Source: JBJHBP01 sp050485645
GTDB taxonomy: Bacteria; Pseudomonadota; Gammaproteobacteria; Steroidobacterales; Rariloculaceae
Direction of reading: 5' to 3'
DNA length: 21,849 nt
Assembly: GCA_050485645.1 (NCBI GenBank)
Contig: JBJHBT010000049.1
Coordinates: 1 to 21,849 of the forward strand
Part shown: in pieces, positions 1 through 9,500 of the stretch
Numbering within the stretch: position 1 is the first letter of the stretch
How the letters are laid out: every line of letters begins with the position of its first letter
The notes under the pieces: model-generated
Told to the model about the DNA's origin: nothing
Databases searched by the model: none
Seen by the model: only the letters and a program-made list of their open reading frames with translations
Made by a program: the position numbers and the translations under genes

Positions 1-135
1 GACGGTGGCAGCAGAAAATCCGTGTCACGATTGATTGGCCGAAAATTGCTCATCGCTGTTCTGCACCAGGAGAAAACTGAACGTGATTATCGCTTATCCA
101 TCGGTAAGTCCGACAGGCTGCTAGGGGGGAATTTC

Positions 136-234
136 ATGAACAGGAATCAGGGCGTGGACCGTGGGCTGGACGCAGCTGGCTCTGGCGGCCAGACACGGTT
201 TTGGTTCGCGGGGGGGGTAAGAGATGGGCAGTAG
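136..234 (+). pseudogene. Degenerate CsbD-family gene start (remnant)
   Basis: A short frame opens at ATG 136 behind a G-rich ribosome-site-like stretch and stops at 232-234 after 32 residues. Its first 14 residues (MNRNQGVDRGLDAAG without the initial M) line up without gaps to the intact CsbD protein at 21099-21278 (NKNQVKGRTKEATG), with 7 identities plus R/K and D/E replacements. At the DNA level about 21 of 22 bases around the start codon (atttcatgaaca-gaatcagg) are the same. After residue 15 the similarity is lost and the usual K/G/E-rich CsbD body is missing. The end overlaps the start of the Crp/Fnr gene at 224 in another frame. I read it as a truncated csbD copy. A chance match over so short a stretch is not excluded. 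Confidence 0.45.
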
Positions 235-1081
235 TCGTCCATGGGGTACTCACCCGGTTCGCAAGGCCATCGAGTCGAGTTCGCTGCTGCTTGGCGCGGA
301 TATCCGGCCTGTCGACAATCGGCTGCTTGCGTCCCTGCGGGCAGGCGGACTTGCGCGTATCGAGCCGTATCTCGCGGCGGTGGAGCTGCCGCTGGGTGAA
401 GTGCTTCACGAACCCGGGACGCGAATGCCCTATGTGTACTTTCCGGTGACCGCGATCGTGTCGCTGCTGTATGTGATGGAGAACGGCGCATCGGCGGAGA
501 TTGCGCTGATTGGCAACGACGGCATGCTCGGCATTGCCACCGTGCTGGGCGGGGAGAGCATGTCCAGTCGCGCGGTTGTGCAGAGTGCCGGATGGGGTTT
601 TCGGATGCGGCTGGCACCGTTTCGCAGGGAGATCGGGCGTGGTGGTGCGCTGCTGCACCTTCTGCTGCGGTACACGCAGTCGCTGATTGCGCAGATGAGT
701 CAGACCGCGGTGTGCAACCGGCATCACTCGATCGACCAGCAGCTCTGCCGGTGGCTGCTGATGAGCATGGATCGACTGCGAACGAACCAGCTCAACATGA
801 CCCAGGAGCTGATTGCGAACATGCTGGGTGTCCGGCGTGAGGGCGTGACCGAGGGGGCGGGGAAACTGCAGGCTGCCGGTGCGATTCGCTACCGCCGTGG
901 CCGTATTACCGTGGTGGACAGGCCGATGCTGGAGCGCCTTGTCTGCGAGTGCTACGCGGCGTTGACGCGCGAGTCTGATCGTCTGCTCTCGCCTGCCGGT
1001 GGTACCACCACCGCGCGTGCGTTCCCGGCGGGGTCTGCTGCCGCCAGCCGCACCGGCCGTGAGTGGTCAGTGCAGCAATGA
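224..1081 (+). CDS. Crp/Fnr family transcriptional regulator (complete copy)
   Basis: A 285-residue protein with the Crp/Fnr layout. An N-terminal cyclic-nucleotide-binding-type beta-barrel spans roughly residues 40-150 (LGEVLHEPGTRMPYVYFP, then an EIALIGNDGMLG stretch). A C-terminal winged helix-turn-helix spans roughly residues 185-235 (MTQELIANMLGVRREGVTE followed by LQAAGAIRYRRGRITVVD). I see no N-terminal cysteine cluster for an Fnr iron-sulfur centre, so the effector is unknown. The last 40 or so residues form an Ala/Gly/Arg/Thr-rich tail beyond the usual family end. The start at ATG 224 follows a run of G and an AAGAG. Codons 9-85 are nearly identical to the partial gene at the right window edge, whereas the first eight codons differ. 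It converges on the PRC-barrel gene at 1177, with a shared terminator hairpin between them. Confidence 0.9.
   Translation: MGSSRPWGTHPVRKAIESSSLLLGADIRPVDNRLLASLRAGGLARIEPYLAAVELPLGEVLHEPGTRMPYVYFPVTAIVSLLYVMENGASAEIALIGNDGMLGIATVLGGESMSSRAVVQSAGWGFRMRLAPFRREIGRGGALLHLLLRYTQSLIAQMSQTAVCNRHHSIDQQLCRWLLMSMDRLRTNQLNMTQELIANMLGVRREGVTEGAGKLQAAGAIRYRRGRITVVDRPMLERLVCECYAALTRESDRLLSPAGGTTTARAFPAGSAAASRTGREWSVQQ
248..476 (+). repeat. Direct repeat, left copy (5' part of Crp/Fnr gene)
   Basis: These 229 bases match 21621-21849 with two substitutions: position 292 T against C (Leu to Pro) and position 349 A against G (silent). The match begins at ACTCACCCGG in both copies and nothing upstream aligns. 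The right end is limited by the window edge, so the true repeat may be longer. Confidence 0.95.
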
Positions 1082-1103
1082 GGATCAGCATGAACGTGAA
1101 AAC

Positions 1104-1127
1104 GGCAGAGGCCAATCGGCCTCTGCC
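1104..1127. terminator. Bidirectional intrinsic terminator hairpin
   Basis: GGCAGAGGCC, loop AATC, then GGCCTCTGCC form a perfect 10-bp stem between the ends of two convergent genes (Crp/Fnr ending at 1081, PRC-barrel ending at 1177). On the minus strand the stem is followed by GTTTTC, a short U-tract. On the plus strand only TTCG follows, so termination there may be weaker. Confidence 0.75.
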
Positions 1128-1176
1128 TTCGAAATGCCTTCACGCGATACGAAGGCTGTCATAGCCGGCGCGATGG

Positions 1177-1707
1177 TCAGTCGGTCCGGTAGGCTGGCGC
1201 GGCGCGCAATTCCGCATCGGTCATGTTAACGCGAAAGACCACATCGCCATCCTCGTCCACACTGTGCTCGAGGGAATCCCATCCAATGGCGACATCCCGC
1301 TCGCCTATGCCCAGAAAACCGCCCACGCCTACGATCACCGCCAGAACCTGGCCGTCCCGGTCGAGGATGAAATCATTGATGGGCCCGAAGTTCTCGTCCT
1401 GTCGCGACAGCAGTGCCGAGCCGGTCAGGTCCTTGGCACTGATCGCACCGGCAGGCTTGCTCAGTATCGGTGTATTGTGAGCGGTGCGCTGGCCCTGTGC
1501 GGACTGGGAGCCTGCGCGTTGCTGCGCCGATTCGGCCGCTCCACGCTGCTGTGCCCTTTCGTTTCCAGGGGCCGCAGGTGAACCGCGCTGCTGCGTTTGA
1601 GCACCCTGCGGACGCGTCTCGGCGTCCTGCGCAAGCGCCGCGCCGACACCGAGTGTAATGGCCGGCGTCAACAGCGCGCACAGGCCGAGTGAAGTCAGTT
1701 TGTTCAT
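1177..1707 (-). CDS. Secreted PRC-barrel domain protein with Gln-rich linker
   Basis: A 176-residue protein. Residues 1-27 form a signal peptide (MNKLTSLGLC, a hydrophobic core, then ALAQ at the likely cleavage site). A low-complexity linker rich in Q, A, R, S and G follows to about residue 80. The C-terminal half is a PRC-barrel (ISAKDLTGSALLS, INDFILDRDGQVLAVIVGVGGFLGIGERDVAIGWDSLE). PRC-barrels are small beta-barrel modules found in photosynthetic reaction centre H subunits, RimM and many stress-linked proteins of unknown role. The signal peptide places this one in the periplasm or outside the cell. The start at 1707 is chosen over an in-frame upstream start at 1776 because GGAGAG lies just upstream of it and the signal peptide begins there. 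The module resembles the cytoplasmic PRC-barrel protein at 20689-21102 (GFLGMGDRLFAIPWNAL). Confidence 0.85.
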   Translation of the reverse strand: MNKLTSLGLCALLTPAITLGVGAALAQDAETRPQGAQTQQRGSPAAPGNERAQQRGAAESAQQRAGSQSAQGQRTAHNTPILSKPAGAISAKDLTGSALLSRQDENFGPINDFILDRDGQVLAVIVGVGGFLGIGERDVAIGWDSLEHSVDEDGDVVFRVNMTDAELRAAPAYRTD

Positions 1708-1985
1708 GGAATCTCTCCGGTGAATTTTTCGACTGGCGAAACCGCCGGTCGAGCGGCTCGTGTGGTAGCCGGCCATTCACCGGCGCCCGCACAAGCTGCA
1801 AACACAAGGCTAGCGGCATATCGCTGTGCGGTCGGTGTGCCAGCGAACTTATCAGCGAAGAGCGGGTTTCTCGTCAGCAGCGCAATACCCTGCTTTCACG
1901 TCGGCGCCTTCGCTACCGGCCTGCGGAAGTGGCCTGTTGAAGCCTACCTGTACATGCTTGTATTGGCAGACGTAGTATTTCGCCC
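1708..1985. other. Divergent intergenic region, 278 bp
   Basis: This gap separates the leftward PRC-barrel gene from the rightward unknown gene at 1986 and must hold both promoters. I see no convincing -35/-10 pair, operator or small gene. A weak candidate for the rightward gene is TTGAAG with TGTATT 16 bases later (about 1936-1963). Confidence 0.4.
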
Positions 1986-2645
1986 ATGATCACCGCAACT
2001 TTCATCCGGTTCCGCCGCGGGGAGCCATTCGCGCACCGCGTCAGACGCAACCCGTTGCGCGCGATGCCCGCTTTGCTTCTTGTCGCGTTCAGTGGCGTTT
2101 TATTCGCGAGCGAGGCGCTGCTGGTTCTTGCCGAGCGCGGTCGCGACAAGATCGACGGGATCATCATGCTTGGGGAAGAGGGGCGCAGCCCGGGATCGAC
2201 GGAGACGATCACGCGGCTGACCGAGGCGGAGATCAATGCTGTCCTGAACGTGTACGGGCCCGAGCTGCTGACGGAGGGCATCGCCAGTCCTGAGATCCGG
2301 CTGGGCACCGACGGCCGAATTCGCGCACGCGCCACGATTGACCTGAGCGCCGTACGGAGCTCGCGGCCACGCGCCTGGCACGACCCGCTGGCCTACATCA
2401 CCGGTTCGGTCGAAGTCGTCGCCACGGGCCGTGTGGTCGCGCAGGACGGTGTGGGTCGGGTGCTGCTCGAGACCACAACCGTTGGTGGTGTTTCCGTACC
2501 CCAGGGTGTGGCGCATGAGCTGATCCGCTACTACACCACCACGCCGGACGATCCTGGCGGCTTCGATATCGACACGCCGTTCGAGCTCCCGCACAGCATC
2601 CGCCATGTCCTGGTCGAACAGGGCCACGCGATCGTCGTACAGTAA
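1986..2645 (+). CDS. Secreted or membrane-anchored protein of unknown function
   Basis: A 219-residue protein I cannot assign to a named family. After a basic N-terminus (FRRGEPFAHRVRRNPLR) one hydrophobic segment at about residues 27-48 acts as a signal or anchor, so the rest is probably periplasmic. The body alternates short hydrophobic beta-like strands: LTEAEINAVLN near residue 80, PEIRLGTDGRIRARATIDL near 105-123, then SVEVVATGRVV and a C-terminal FELPHSIRHVLVEQGHAIVV. The pattern of an early E-x-E-I-N helix, repeated strands with ID or VD, and a final LP-x-x-I-x-x-V-x-V strand is one I associate with lipid-binding tubular (TULIP-like) or related periplasmic proteins. That is inference only. 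No clear Shine-Dalgarno precedes ATG 1986; Met27 is an alternative start. Confidence 0.65.
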   Translation: MITATFIRFRRGEPFAHRVRRNPLRAMPALLLVAFSGVLFASEALLVLAERGRDKIDGIIMLGEEGRSPGSTETITRLTEAEINAVLNVYGPELLTEGIASPEIRLGTDGRIRARATIDLSAVRSSRPRAWHDPLAYITGSVEVVATGRVVAQDGVGRVLLETTTVGGVSVPQGVAHELIRYYTTTPDDPGGFDIDTPFELPHSIRHVLVEQGHAIVVQ

Positions 2646-2724
2646 ACGGCGCGCGTTCTGCCCGAGCCCCCTCACCTCGCGTGCCTGGCCGGGGTGGTGG
2701 ATATGTTCGGCAGTGCCGCGGATA

Positions 2725-3450
2725 TTACTCCGCCGAACCGCCGGCCGTCATATTCCCCATGCCGGCACCATACAGCAACTGAACGCCGTGGAAATCTCCC
2801 GGCTGCAGGTCGCTGTAGTGCTCGTTGTATCGGAACGACATGACCTGTCCGGACGGGCTTGGGTGATCCAGGCCGATCGCATGGCCGATCTCGTGAATCA
2901 GCGTGTAACGCAGATCGTAGACGTCGGTATCGCCGTCGAATCCCACTTTCCACCTCTGGTCGGGGTTCAGGCACACCAGCGCACGGTCGATCGCCTTGAT
3001 GCCATCGCTGCTGCCAGGCTGATACACGACGTTGGCATAGGCGCGGCCGACAGGTTGGCCCTGGGCGCCAATCAGGATGTCCGCCTGGCTGGCGTCATCG
3101 ACGGGTATGAAAGTGATGTTGGCAGCCACTTCCCAGGCACGGAATGCGGCCGCCGTTTCCGCGTGAAGCGTCGCCGTGGAAATGCCATTGCGCGTCGCCA
3201 GGTCGGTCATCGGCACCAGTTCGCCACAATTCCGTGCGCCGTCGAAGCGCATCGGGACGTCCACGAACGCATAGCTGACTGTCGCCCCCGCCCCGAGCGC
3301 GTTCTCGCCCCACTTGACGTGGTAGCCGTCGAGTTTGAGCAACCGGAAACCGCCATCGCTGCCGATGGTTGCGCCGGCCATGCTGAATGCATTGGAGCAA
3401 GCCAATGCGAGGCAGAGCAATCCGCCTCCGCTGACCGCGGATCTTCGCAT
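2725..3450 (-). CDS. Secreted matrixin-type (M10-like) zinc metalloprotease
   Basis: A 241-residue protein with an N-terminal signal sequence (MRRSAVSGGGLLCLALACSN, cleavage probably near residue 25). The zinc site HEIGHAIGLDH lies at about residues 184-194 and gives three histidine ligands plus the catalytic Glu. It is followed about ten residues later by a Met-turn (GQVMSF), as in metzincins. Upstream, the mature part begins with a strand pattern (VSYAFVD) and a helix (ETAAAFRAWEVAANITFIPV) typical of matrixin catalytic domains. There is no obvious cysteine-switch propeptide. The start is supported by AAGGGGA upstream of ATG 3450. It lies downstream of the glucan synthase gene on the same strand (109-bp gap) and converges with the gene ending at 2645. 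Substrates are unknown. The LALAC near residue 17 could be a poor lipobox. Confidence 0.85.
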   Translation of the reverse strand: MRRSAVSGGGLLCLALACSNAFSMAGATIGSDGGFRLLKLDGYHVKWGENALGAGATVSYAFVDVPMRFDGARNCGELVPMTDLATRNGISTATLHAETAAAFRAWEVAANITFIPVDDASQADILIGAQGQPVGRAYANVVYQPGSSDGIKAIDRALVCLNPDQRWKVGFDGDTDVYDLRYTLIHEIGHAIGLDHPSPSGQVMSFRYNEHYSDLQPGDFHGVQLLYGAGMGNMTAGGSAE

Positions 3451-3545
3451 CCTAATCCCCTTCTGCGGCGCCGCGTTGACCGGGGCGCTCTTCTGGGGAG
3501 GAATAGTATCGGACAGCCACCGATCATAGGCGGCAAGCTGTCACA

Positions 3546-3561
3546 AAACAGGCATTTGCCT
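3546..3561 (-). terminator. Weak candidate terminator after the glucan synthase gene
   Basis: On the minus strand AGGCAAATGCCT is followed by GTTTTGT. The stem is only 4-5 bp and overlaps the TAG stop codon of the glucan synthase gene, so it may reduce rather than stop transcription into the protease gene. Confidence 0.25.
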
Positions 3562-6500
3562 ATGGGGAACGCCTCGCCGCGGGCGGTGACGGGGCTGGAG
3601 CGATCACACTCACCTCGACATGGTGCTCCTGGCGGTCGTCCACCAGGGGGATCAGGCATTGCAGGCGCCCCCCCCACTGGCCAACCGACGCGCCCACGTC
3701 GGTGCCGTCCACCGCGGCGCCGTCCACCGTCACACGGATCGCCTGTGCCGTTTGCCCGGCGACCCGCCTGACGGCGATGTGGTAGACGGTGTCGCGATAG
3801 CGGTAGTGGATTGTGTACGCCGGCCAGTCCATCGGGACGCACGGCGCGATGCGCAGATGATCCACTTCCAGGCGCAGGCCGAGCAGGGTTTCCACGATCA
3901 GCCGGTACATCCAGCCCGCCGCCCCGGTATACCAGGTCCAGCCGCCGCGGCCGGTGTGGGGCGACACGCCATAGACGTCCGCGCACATGACGTAGGGCTC
4001 GACCTTGTAGCGCTCGATGGCTTCCGCGGTACTGCCGTGATGGACGGGATTGAGCAGGGCGAAGTATTCCCACGCGCGTTCGGTGTCGCCCATCATGGCC
4101 AGGGCCATCGTGGTCCAGATTGCGGCGTGGGTGTACTGACCGCCGTTCTCGCGCACGCCGGGGATGTAGCCCTTGATGTAGCCCGGTTCCAGATCGGAGG
4201 TATCGAAAGGCGGGTCGAGCAGCTGGATGAGTTGCTGCTCGCGCCGCACCAGGCGCTGGTCAACCGCCGCCATCGCCTGACGCGCGCGCCGGGGATCGCC
4301 GCCCCCGGAAATGACCGCCCAGCTCTGGCTGATCGAGTCGATCTGGCATTCTTCATTGCTGGATGAACCCAGTGGCGTGCCGTCGTCGAACCAGGCGCGC
4401 CGGTACCAGGCGCCATCCCAGGCCTGTGCGTCGATGTGGCCACGCAGTTCGGCCGCCTGGGTGGTGCACAGCCCGGCGAATTCGGCGTCGCCGCGATCGC
4501 GCGCGAGACCGGCAAACGACTCGAGATTCTCGACCAGAAACCACGCCAGCCAGACGCTTTCGCCCTTGCCCTGGCGACCGACGAGATTCATGCCGTCGTT
4601 CCAGTCGCCGCAGCCCATCAGTGGCAGATGGTGGACGCCGAATCGCAGGCCGTGCCGGATGGCGCGCACGCAGTGTTCATAGAGGCTGGCTGCTTCAGTG
4701 GAGCGTTGCGGATGGTCGTAGTAGGCTTCTTCGTCGGCATGCAGCTCGCGGCCTTCGAGAAAATGTATCGGCTCGTCCAGCACACCGGTATCGCCGGTGG
4801 TGCACACGTAGCGACAGGTGGCATACGGCAGCCACAGGTAGTCATCGGAGAAACGGGTGCGCACGCCCTGTCCGTCGGGCGGGTGCCACCAGTGCTGCAC
4901 ATCGCCCTTGATGAACTGGCGCCCGGCGTGCCGGAGCAACTGCTCGCGGGCCAGCCACGGGGTGGTATGGACAAGCGCCATGGTGTCCTGCAGTTGATCG
5001 CGGAAGCCGTAGGCGCCGCCGGACTGGTAGTAGCCACTGCGTCCCCACAGCCTGCACGACAGCGTCTGGTAGATCAGCCAGCCGTTCGCCAGCACATTCA
5101 ACGCGGGGTCAGGCGTGTCCACATTCACCGCGCCGAGGGTGCGGTTCCAGTGCTCCCACACCGCTTCCAGCGCCTCCCGCGCCTTCTCCTGCCCGCCGAA
5201 GCGCTGAACGAACCGCCGTGCCTCGTCGGCGGTGGCGGCCGCGCCGAAGATGAACACGATCTCGCGTTCCTGCCCCGAGGCCAGTTCGATGCGGGTCTGC
5301 AGCGCGGCGCACGGATCGAAAGCGGCACCGGTTCGGCCGGACAGGCGCCTGCGGCGCATCGCCGCCGGTCTCGTCAGCGAGCCGTTGGGGCCGATGAACT
5401 CGGCGCGATTGCCGCACACCGAGCGCTCGCGCTCGCTGACATGCGCAAACACCACCCGGTTGCGGCATTCACGGCCGAAAGCGTTGTGGGCAAACAGCGC
5501 GCCGCTGTGCGCATCCATTTCGGTGACGATGTGCATCAGATTGGTGTGTCGCCACTCGCCGAGCACCAGTTCCCAATACCCGGTCAATGACAGGCTGCGT
5601 GTTTGCGTGGACGAGTTGCGCAGCTTGACCACAACGAACTTCACCGGCGCATCCATGGCGACGTAAGTGAAGAGTTCGGAGGCGATCCCGGCTTCGTAGT
5701 GTTCGAACACGCTGTAGCCGAATCCGTGCCGACACACATAGCCGGACGTGCCGCGAGCGGGCAGCGGCGTCGGCGACCAGAACGCCCCGGTTTCCTCGTC
5801 GCGGATGTATAGCGCCTCGCCACTGCTGTCGCACAATGGGTCGTTGTGCCACGTGGTCAGGCGGAACTCGTGCGCGTTTTCCACCCAGGTATAGGCGCTG
5901 CCGCTCTCGCTGACGACCGTGCCGATGTGCGGGCTGGCGATGACATTGACCCACGGTGCCGGCGTGGTCTGGCCCGGTTCGAGGGTGATGACGTACTCGT
6001 GCCCGTCGGGCGTGAAGCCGCCGAGACCGTTGACGAAAATGCGCTCACGCGACGCCAGCGGATAGGCCGCTTCAACGACCGCCTGCCTGACGGGTTCCAG
6101 CAGGTCCGACTTGCGTTTTGCCGAGACGCGACGTTCCACCTGCTCGATCAGGGTCTGGGCGGTATCGCTGAAAACGATGCGCGCGACCGTCTGCAGCAGC
6201 ACCCGTTCGTCCTCGGAAAGTTCCTCGGCACGCCGCACGAAGACCCCGCCCGGCTTGTCTGCCACCTGCGCTTCGGGCCCGGCGTTGATCAGCCCCATGA
6301 TCTGATCATGCAACTGCGCCCGGTATCCGGAAAAATCCTCATTCAGGATCACCAGATCGGCGCTCACGCCCTTCATGCGCCAGTAGGCGTGCGCCTGCAA
6401 CACCTGCTTGACCAGATCGATGCGATTGAGATCACCGATGGTCAGCAGGATGATCGGCAGATCGCCGGAGATGGCGAAGCGCCACAGTCCGGACTGGCCC

Positions 6501-9500
6501 AGCCGGTTGCGGGCAATGACGTCGGGTGCGGCGCGGCGCAGGGGATTGCCGTAGATCACGGAGTTGGCCAGGCGGCCGAAGACCTGGGCATCGGCCTCGC
6601 TGGCGTTGAGATGGCGCAGCACTTCCTCGCTCTGGAACCAGGCCATCTCGAACGCGCGCTCGACGAAGTGGCGGTCGCAGTATTTGTCCAGCAGGGCCAA
6701 TGCCGCCTCGCGCGTGTCTGCGACGCCGGAGATGATCTGCACGCTGGCCGACTCGTCGGGTGACAGGGTCAGCATACGGCGGATCGCGACGATGGGATCG
6801 AGCACCGGACCGGCTGTGTTCGACAGGCTGGATGAATGCTCGCCGTTGTCGAGCACCAGCGGGTTGGCCACCGTGCGACCGCGCCCGATGAAGCGGGCGC
6901 GGTCGGTCTCGTAGGACGGTTCATCGGTCTGCGCGCCTGGTGCGGCCAGCAGGTGAAACATCCACGGCACCTGCTCGCCTGGCATGCGAGGACGGCGGGT
7001 ACAGAGGATGGCCTGGCGCTCGGGCAGAATTTCACTCTGCACGAACAGGTTACTGAAGGCACGGTGCGCAAGGTCGGCGTTCAACGGCGCCAGGACCACT
7101 TCCGCGTAGCTCGTCACCTCGATGTGACGGCGTCGCGACGACTGGTTGGTGAGCGTGACACGACGGATCTCGACGTCGTCTTCGGGGGACACGCTGATCT
7201 CGGTGTGCGCTTCGATCGCCTGGTCGAGCCGTCGGTATTCGGCGCGTGCCTGCACGAAGATCGCTTCGTAGTGATCGGCACGGCGCAGGGTCGGCTGGTG
7301 CGCGGTCGACCAGTAGTGCCCGCTGTCACGGTCGCGCAGATAGATGAAAGTTCCCCACGCGCCGGTGGTGGCATCCTCGCGCCAACGGGTGACGGCGAGT
7401 TCGCCCCACCGGCTGGCGCTGCCGCCGGCGTGGGTCGCCATGACATGGTAGCGGCCGTTCGACAGCAGGTGCACTTCGGGAATGGGAATATTCACGTCGG
7501 TGAACACGCGCATGAACATGCCGGCGTCGCCGCTGGGCGGGCGGGCAGCGGCGCTCACTTCGGCCGCGTGCGGGTGCAGGGTGGCACCCTTCTTCGGCAC
7601 CCGCTCCTGCAGCAGCAATTCGGTCGCTCGCACCAGCGGGTCGGACATGAAGCGGCGCTGCATCGGCTGGTCGAGCAGGACGTGCGCGAAGGCCAGAAGC
7701 GTCATGCCCTGGTGATGTGCCATGAACGCCCGCACGGTGGCGTGTGGCTTGCCCCGCGGCACCCGCGATGGCGTGTAGTCGATCGCCTCGTAGAAGCCGT
7801 AGATGCCGCGAAAGCCATGATCCGCCAGCGTTTGCAGGTTGCGGCACGCTTCCCGCGGCGTCACCGTCAGTGCCAGTGCGCTGGCGTAGGGTGCGATCAC
7901 CAGATCGTCACCCAGGCCGCGTTTGAAGCCGAGGCCGGGCACGCCGAACGCCCTGTACTGGTAGACATGATGGATGTCGGTGGCGTTGTAGCAGGACTCG
8001 GATATGCCCCAGGGCACCTCGCGTTGCCGGCCGTATTCGATCTGGCGCGACACCGCGGCCTTGCAGGTCTGCTCCAGCAAGGTGTTGGCGTAGCTCGGCA
8101 TGATCAGCTGCGGCATCAGGTACTCGAACATCGAGCCGCTCCACGAAATCAGGCTGACTTCGCCGCCCTGACTGGTCAGCAGGCGACCGAGCGAGAACCA
8201 GTGCTTCTGCGGCAACTGCCCCTGCGCGATGAGCAGAAAACTGGCCAGCCGCGCTTCCGATGCCAGCAGGTCGTAGCAGGACGGATCGCGGCGCCGCTCA
8301 CGGACGTCGTAACCGATGGCCAGCAGCCCGCTCGCGGTGTCATAGAGAAAGCCAAAATCCATTGCCGCCAGTTCGCGGCAACGGCGGATCAGATCATCGA
8401 TCATGCCGAGCTGTTCCAGCGCAGCCTTGCCGGGCACATGCGTTCCGGCAACGTCCGCGGCGGCCATACCCGTGGCGGCCGTGCCCAAGCCGGCCAGTTG
8501 CATGCGGGTGGGGATGGCTTCGTCCCGCCACGAATCGGGCACCAGGTACGCAAGCTCCTCCCGCAGCGCGCGGGATTGCTGATCGAATGTCCGCGCCCAG
8601 TAGACCAGTTCGCCGTTGATGTTCGTCGGCAGCGATTCGAGCAGGTCGTCGCCGAGGCGGCGTATCTCGTTCAGTACGCTGGTGGCGGCAGCCAGTGTGC
8701 GCGGCGGTCCGTCACGCAGTCGGGCGCGCAGCGTATCTCGCAGCAGGCCGATCGCCTTCGCCAGTTCGGGAACGGAGTCGGCCGGCAGCTCCTCGGCCAG
8801 CACTCGCAGGGTGTCCCGCAGTCCCTGCCAGGCATTGGGGGACAGCACTGGCTGATGCTTCATTTCGGCCAGTCCCGCCTGCAGCGTCAGCAGACTGCCG
8901 GCCAGGTTGCCGCTGTCCACCGACGAGACATATCGCGGTTGCAGCGGTTGCAGGGTGCGGGTGTCATACCAGTTGTACAGGTGGCCACGGTAGCGTTCCA
9001 GCTTTGCCATCGCAGCCAGGGTGTTGCCGACACGCCGCAGGCACTCCCCGGCCGTGATATAGCCAAAGTCGACCGCCGCGAGGTCCGCCAGCAGTGACAG
9101 GCCGATGTTGGTGGGCGACGTGCGAGAGGCGAGGGCGGGTGCCGGATATTCCTGGAAGTTGTCCGGCGGCAGCCAGTTGTCATCCGCGCCGACGAAGTCC
9201 GCGAAGTAGCGCCAGGTGCGCCGCGCCGACGACTGCAGGAAAGCCCGCTGTTCGCCGTTCAGCCCCGGGGCGGGGGCGACCAGCGGCTGGCTGATCCACC
9301 AGCCGACAACCGGTGAGAACAGCCACAGCAGCAGGATGGGGGCGGCGTAGAGCCACGCCGCCGGCTGACTGGCCGCGGCCAATGCCGCCCCCAGTGCCAC
9401 CGCGAGCGTCGGCGCGATCCACATCTCGCGGAAAAACCCGGCCAGCGTGCGGCGCGCGTTGCGGCGCGCATAGGCGGGCAGCTGCCACAGCAGCAGGCCG

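Noticed and set aside
22..234. A longer protein from GTG 22 including the csbD-like stretch
   Set aside because: Residues before Met at 136 resemble nothing in the family, and the ribosome-site-like G run lies just before 136.
2605..3771. 388-codon open frame on the plus strand
   Set aside because: It is antisense to the matrixin protease (whose zinc site is intact), spans intergenic DNA and the end of ndvB, and has no domain of its own.
6836..9097. 753-codon open frame on the plus strand, opposite ndvB
   Set aside because: It lies wholly antisense to the glucan synthase, which has clear domains along this stretch. The translated product has no recognisable motif and reflects the GC-rich codon pattern of the real gene.
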